The position numbers were made by a program, and so were the translations under genes. This document shows positions 5,720-8,131 of a stretch of 8,131 nt of DNA, piece after piece. Location of the stretch: contig JAUWNS010000103.1 in assembly GCA_030612485.1 (NCBI GenBank), forward strand, positions 1-8,131, written 5' to 3'. A model generated the notes under the pieces. That model did no database searches. It was not told the DNA's origin and worked only from the letters and a program-made list of their open reading frames with translations. Source of the stretch: Candidatus Bipolaricaulota bacterium. Lineage in GTDB: Bacteria; Bipolaricaulota; Bipolaricaulia; UBA7950; UBA9294. Positions within the stretch are counted from its first letter, which is position 1, and each line of letters starts with the position of its first letter.

Positions 5720-5956
5720 ATGCCTTTTTATCGTTATCAATGTGAGGTGTGTGGGGACGTGTTCAAGGTGTTGGTACAGAATGGGGATAGTACTCCCATC
5801 AAGTGTCCGGAGTGTAAGAGCGAGAAGACTAAGCGCCTCCTTCCCCGTATCGGCGTTATCTATAAAGGAAACGGGTATTACTCGACCGATTACGCGAAAA
5901 AGAGCCATAAGAGCAATAAGAGCGAGGCAACGACCTCCTCGAAGGTAGAGGGGTAA
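5720..5956 (+). CDS. FmdB-family zinc ribbon protein
   Basis: A 78-residue protein of the FmdB/CxxC_CXXC_SSSS family of small zinc ribbons. The N-terminus MPFYRYQCEVCG is the family signature (M-P-x-Y-x-Y-x-C-x-x-C-G). Zinc would be held by C8, C11, C29 and C32, followed by the conserved GNGYYSTDY (51-59) and a Lys/Ser-rich, probably disordered tail. The family is often labelled a putative regulatory protein after FmdB of formamidase clusters, but its molecular role is not established. ATG 5720 begins exactly at the signature, with purine-rich AAGGGG a few bases upstream; the longer in-frame TTG at 5642 would add 26 unrelated basic residues. It has its own promoter upstream and a terminator downstream, so it is probably a single-gene unit rather than part of an rpoC operon. 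Confidence 0.88.
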   Translation: MPFYRYQCEVCGDVFKVLVQNGDSTPIKCPECKSEKTKRLLPRIGVIYKGNGYYSTDYAKKSHKSNKSEATTSSKVEG

Positions 5957-5995
5957 GCGCTTGCAGTCTTGTCTATTGTGGGCAGTAGGGCAAGG

Positions 5996-6023
5996 GGTCC
6001 CGCCGACTACGGGATCTTTTTTT
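5996..6023 (+). terminator. Intrinsic terminator after the FmdB gene
   Basis: GGTCCCG (5996-6002) pairs with CGGGATC (6010-6016) with one G-U pair, around the seven-base loop CCGACTA, and seven T residues follow directly (6017-6023). This is the textbook shape of a rho-independent terminator. It lies 40 bases after the FmdB stop codon and 57 bases before the rpoC start. Confidence 0.8.
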
Positions 6024-6079
6024 GTACAGAAGGCGACCGAACGGTTCTTGGGCACGGATTCTATTGAGAGGTGAGCCTA

Positions 6080-8131
6080 TTGATTTCTGGCGATGACATC
6101 AAACGGGTGAAGCTCCAGCTTGCATCTCCATCGACGATGGTAAGTTGGTCACATGGGGAGATCACTGAGTCGGAGACGATCAACTATCGAACTCACCGCG
6201 CCGAACGGGGTGGTCTCTATGCGGAGGAGATCTTCGGGCCGGAGAATAACTACGAGTGTGCCTGCGGGAAGTACAAGGGGAAGAAGTACGAAGGGATCAC
6301 GTGTGAGAAGTGTCACGTCCAGGTGACGGATTCTTCGGTGCGCCGGGTGAACATGGGGCATATCTCCCTGGCGAGCCCGGTCGTCCATTTCTGGTATCTC
6401 AAGGGAGTGTCGAGCCTCCTCGCACGGCTTTTGGGGATGAAGAAGCGCGAATTGCAGCGGATCACGTACTACGAGACCGAGCCGGTCGAACAGGTGCTCT
6501 ATTTTGTCACCTCCTCGGACTGCAAAGAGGTTCGTCCGGAGGAGACCCTCTACTCCTCCGAGGTCGATATCTTGAGCGGGGCTTTCTCCTTTTCGGTCGA
6601 GCAAGCGTACTACGTGGACGAAGCCCCAGAGATCCTCGCGACAGAAGGGGGGCGGGTAACGATTGAGGAGCGGCGCCTGACCAACGGTGAGAAAATTCGC
6701 TCGGTGGTGATCGGTTCGCAGGAATACCCGATCGTGGGACCTGTCGATTTGAGTTTGGAGGATGGAGATGAGGTGAAAGAGGGGGATCGGATCGCCGAGC
6801 GCCCTGTTGGCGAGCTCTGCTCTAAGACGGCGATCGACATGCTCGTCGATAGGTATGGTGAGGACGTCAAATCGGAACCCCTCGATCACGATATCCTGGA
6901 TAGCCTGGCCTTCCTTGTGACTCGGATAAAGGACCCTGCGTGTCCTTTGCGCCTTGGGGATCGAATAACTTACTTTGAGAAGCGTGCTTATGAGCGGATC
7001 TACGCGGACGGTTTTTCCGCGTCGACCGGCGCGGCCGGGATCAAGGGATTACTTGCGGCTCTCGACTTTGACGTGCTCCACCAGGATCTGACAATGGAGT
7101 TGGAGCATGAGACCGCGATGGGGAATCGCCGCCGGTTGATCAAGCGCCTGGAAGTGGTCGATCAGCTGCGAACCTCTGGAAACGATCCGCAGGATATGAT
7201 CCTCGATGTGATCCCGGTCCTCCCACCAGCCCTTCGTCCGATGATTCAGCTCGAGGGGGGAAAATTCGCTACCACCGATTTGAATGACCTCTACCGTCGG
7301 ATCATTAACCGAAACAACCGCCTGAAAAAGCTGATCGATATGGGGGCTCCGGAGGTCATACTGCGCAACGAACGCCGGATGTTGCAGGAAGCGGTCGACG
7401 CCTTGATTCACAACGAGAAGAAGGATAGCCCGATCCGTGGGCGCGACAACCGTCCTCTCAAGTCGCTCTCGGAGCGGATTCACGGGAAGCACGGGCGTTT
7501 GCGGCGTAACCTTCTCGGTCGTCGCGTCGATTACTCGGCACGGGCTGTGATTGTGGTCGATCCAAAACTGAAGCTCTCCCAGTGTGGTATCCCAAAGAAG
7601 ATGGCCCTTGAGCTCTTCAAGCCGTTCATCCTGCATTACCTCGAATCAACGACCTTCTCCGATTTCGACGAGATAAAGAATAAGGCGTTGCGTGGTGGAA
7701 TGCCCGAGGTGTGGGATATCCTAGAGAAATTAATCAAGGATCACCCTGTCCTGCTAAACCGGGCACCGACCCTGCACCGCCTCTCGATGCAGGCCTTCGA
7801 GCCGATTCTCGTGGATGGTGATGCGATCCACCTCCACCCACTGGCCTGCACCCCGTACAATGCTGATTTCGACGGGGATCAGATGGCGGTTCACCTTCCC
7901 CTATCCCCGGAATCTATCGCGGAGGCACGTGAGCTGATGGCTGCACCGAGGAACATCATCTCCCCGTCGAACGGGGAGCCGATTACCCTTCCCTCGCAGG
8001 ACCCGGTCTTCGCATACTACTACCTCACCCTCCTTGATTCCGACGCGAAGGGTGCGGGGAAGGCTTTCTGTGATATCGTGGAGGCGCGCAAGGCCTGTGA
8101 GGAAGGATATCTCGATCTTCATAGTCCGGTG
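6080..8131 (+). CDS. rpoC: DNA-directed RNA polymerase subunit beta' (5' part, runs off window)
   Basis: The first 684 codons of beta', the subunit carrying the catalytic magnesium of bacterial RNA polymerase. The N-terminal clamp has the zinc site C60, C62, C75, C78 (CACG..CEKC), preceded by SWSHGEI and [27 protein letters not shown] follows. Residues about 145-295 are an insertion absent from E. coli beta', containing a segment (V219-E240) typical of sandwich-barrel hybrid motifs. The core resumes with [41 protein letters not shown] and [11 protein letters not shown] (558-568). It reaches the active-site loop NADFDGD (594-600), whose three aspartates are D596, D598 and D600. Bridge helix and trigger loop lie beyond the window. 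TTG 6080 is preferred because AGGTGA (6069-6074) sits five bases upstream; GTG 6071 is the only in-frame alternative after the TGA at 6065. I see no convincing promoter after the terminator at 5996-6023, and rpoB is not next door. Confidence 0.97.
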   Translation, partial: MISGDDIKRVKLQLASPSTMVSWSHGEITESETINYRTHRAERGGLYAEEIFGPENNYECACGKYKGKKYEGITCEKCHVQVTDSSVRRVNMGHISLASPVVHFWYLKGVSSLLARLLGMKKRELQRITYYETEPVEQVLYFVTSSDCKEVRPEETLYSSEVDILSGAFSFSVEQAYYVDEAPEILATEGGRVTIEERRLTNGEKIRSVVIGSQEYPIVGPVDLSLEDGDEVKEGDRIAERPVGELCSKTAIDMLVDRYGEDVKSEPLDHDILDSLAFLVTRIKDPACPLRLGDRITYFEKRAYERIYADGFSASTGAAGIKGLLAALDFDVLHQDLTMELEHETAMGNRRRLIKRLEVVDQLRTSGNDPQDMILDVIPVLPPALRPMIQLEGGKFATTDLNDLYRRIINRNNRLKKLIDMGAPEVILRNERRMLQEAVDALIHNEKKDSPIRGRDNRPLKSLSERIHGKHGRLRRNLLGRRVDYSARAVIVVDPKLKLSQCGIPKKMALELFKPFILHYLESTTFSDFDEIKNKALRGGMPEVWDILEKLIKDHPVLLNRAPTLHRLSMQAFEPILVDGDAIHLHPLACTPYNADFDGDQMAVHLPLSPESIAEARELMAAPRNIISPSNGEPITLPSQDPVFAYYYLTLLDSDAKGAGKAFCDIVEARKACEEGYLDLHSPV

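Noticed and set aside
5567..6055. 162-codon minus-strand frame opposite the FmdB gene
   Set aside because: It overlaps a conserved zinc ribbon gene plus its promoter and terminator; no family resemblance.
725..8131. Apparent abundance of GATC throughout the coding regions
   Set aside because: It can be explained by frequent Asp (GAT) followed by C, GAG-ATC and CGG-ATC codon pairs; without a count against expectation it cannot be called a signal.

Overview
The window looks like chromosomal DNA from a bacterium with fairly GC-rich genes that are almost all on the + strand. The genes are housekeeping ones: a tRNA nucleotidyltransferase, a long-form ribosome hibernation factor, a PP-loop RNA-thiolation-like enzyme, an FmdB-type zinc ribbon and RNA polymerase beta'. 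Several use TTG or GTG starts. The beta' subunit has a large insertion between its N-terminal zinc-binding clamp and its catalytic double-psi core. That fits deep-branching groups such as Thermus-, Thermotoga- or Bipolaricaulota-like bacteria, but I cannot fix the phylum from this sequence, so this is inference only.

Layout. Bases 1-670 hold no intact gene. They are a patchwork of palindromes and intergenic repeats: a 20-bp dyad, two strong hairpins, a decayed fragment resembling the first half of a DUF2164 protein, and a ~424-bp fold-back element with perfect 19-bp inverted ends plus a second, nested inverted repeat. Bases 725-2218 encode a class II tRNA nucleotidyltransferase with an HD domain, apparently from a leaderless or nearly leaderless transcript. 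Bases 2315-3889 encode a HerA/DUF87-type ATPase with its own C-terminal coiled coil and a likely winged helix. Bases 3977-5596 are a two-gene unit behind a strong sigma70-like promoter: hpf, then a divergent PP-loop/NFACT-R protein. Bases 5720-5956 encode a small FmdB zinc ribbon with its own promoter, closed by a good intrinsic terminator. Bases 6080-8131 are the first 684 codons of rpoC, which runs off the window.

How the genes relate. Most of the intact genes act on RNA: tRNA 3'-end synthesis, ribosome dimerisation and inactivation, probable tRNA thiolation, and transcription. The HerA-like ATPase is the exception. The points most worth a second look are: rpoC lying apart from rpoB behind a terminator; the SBHM-bearing insertion in beta'; the PP-loop protein whose signature motif lacks its usual aspartate while the cysteines are kept; the solitary HerA-like ATPase; and the repeat-built region at the left edge. 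I saw no CRISPR array, no tRNA or rRNA gene, no recognisable transposase and no obvious defence island. I do not think the window holds a clearly new multi-gene system.
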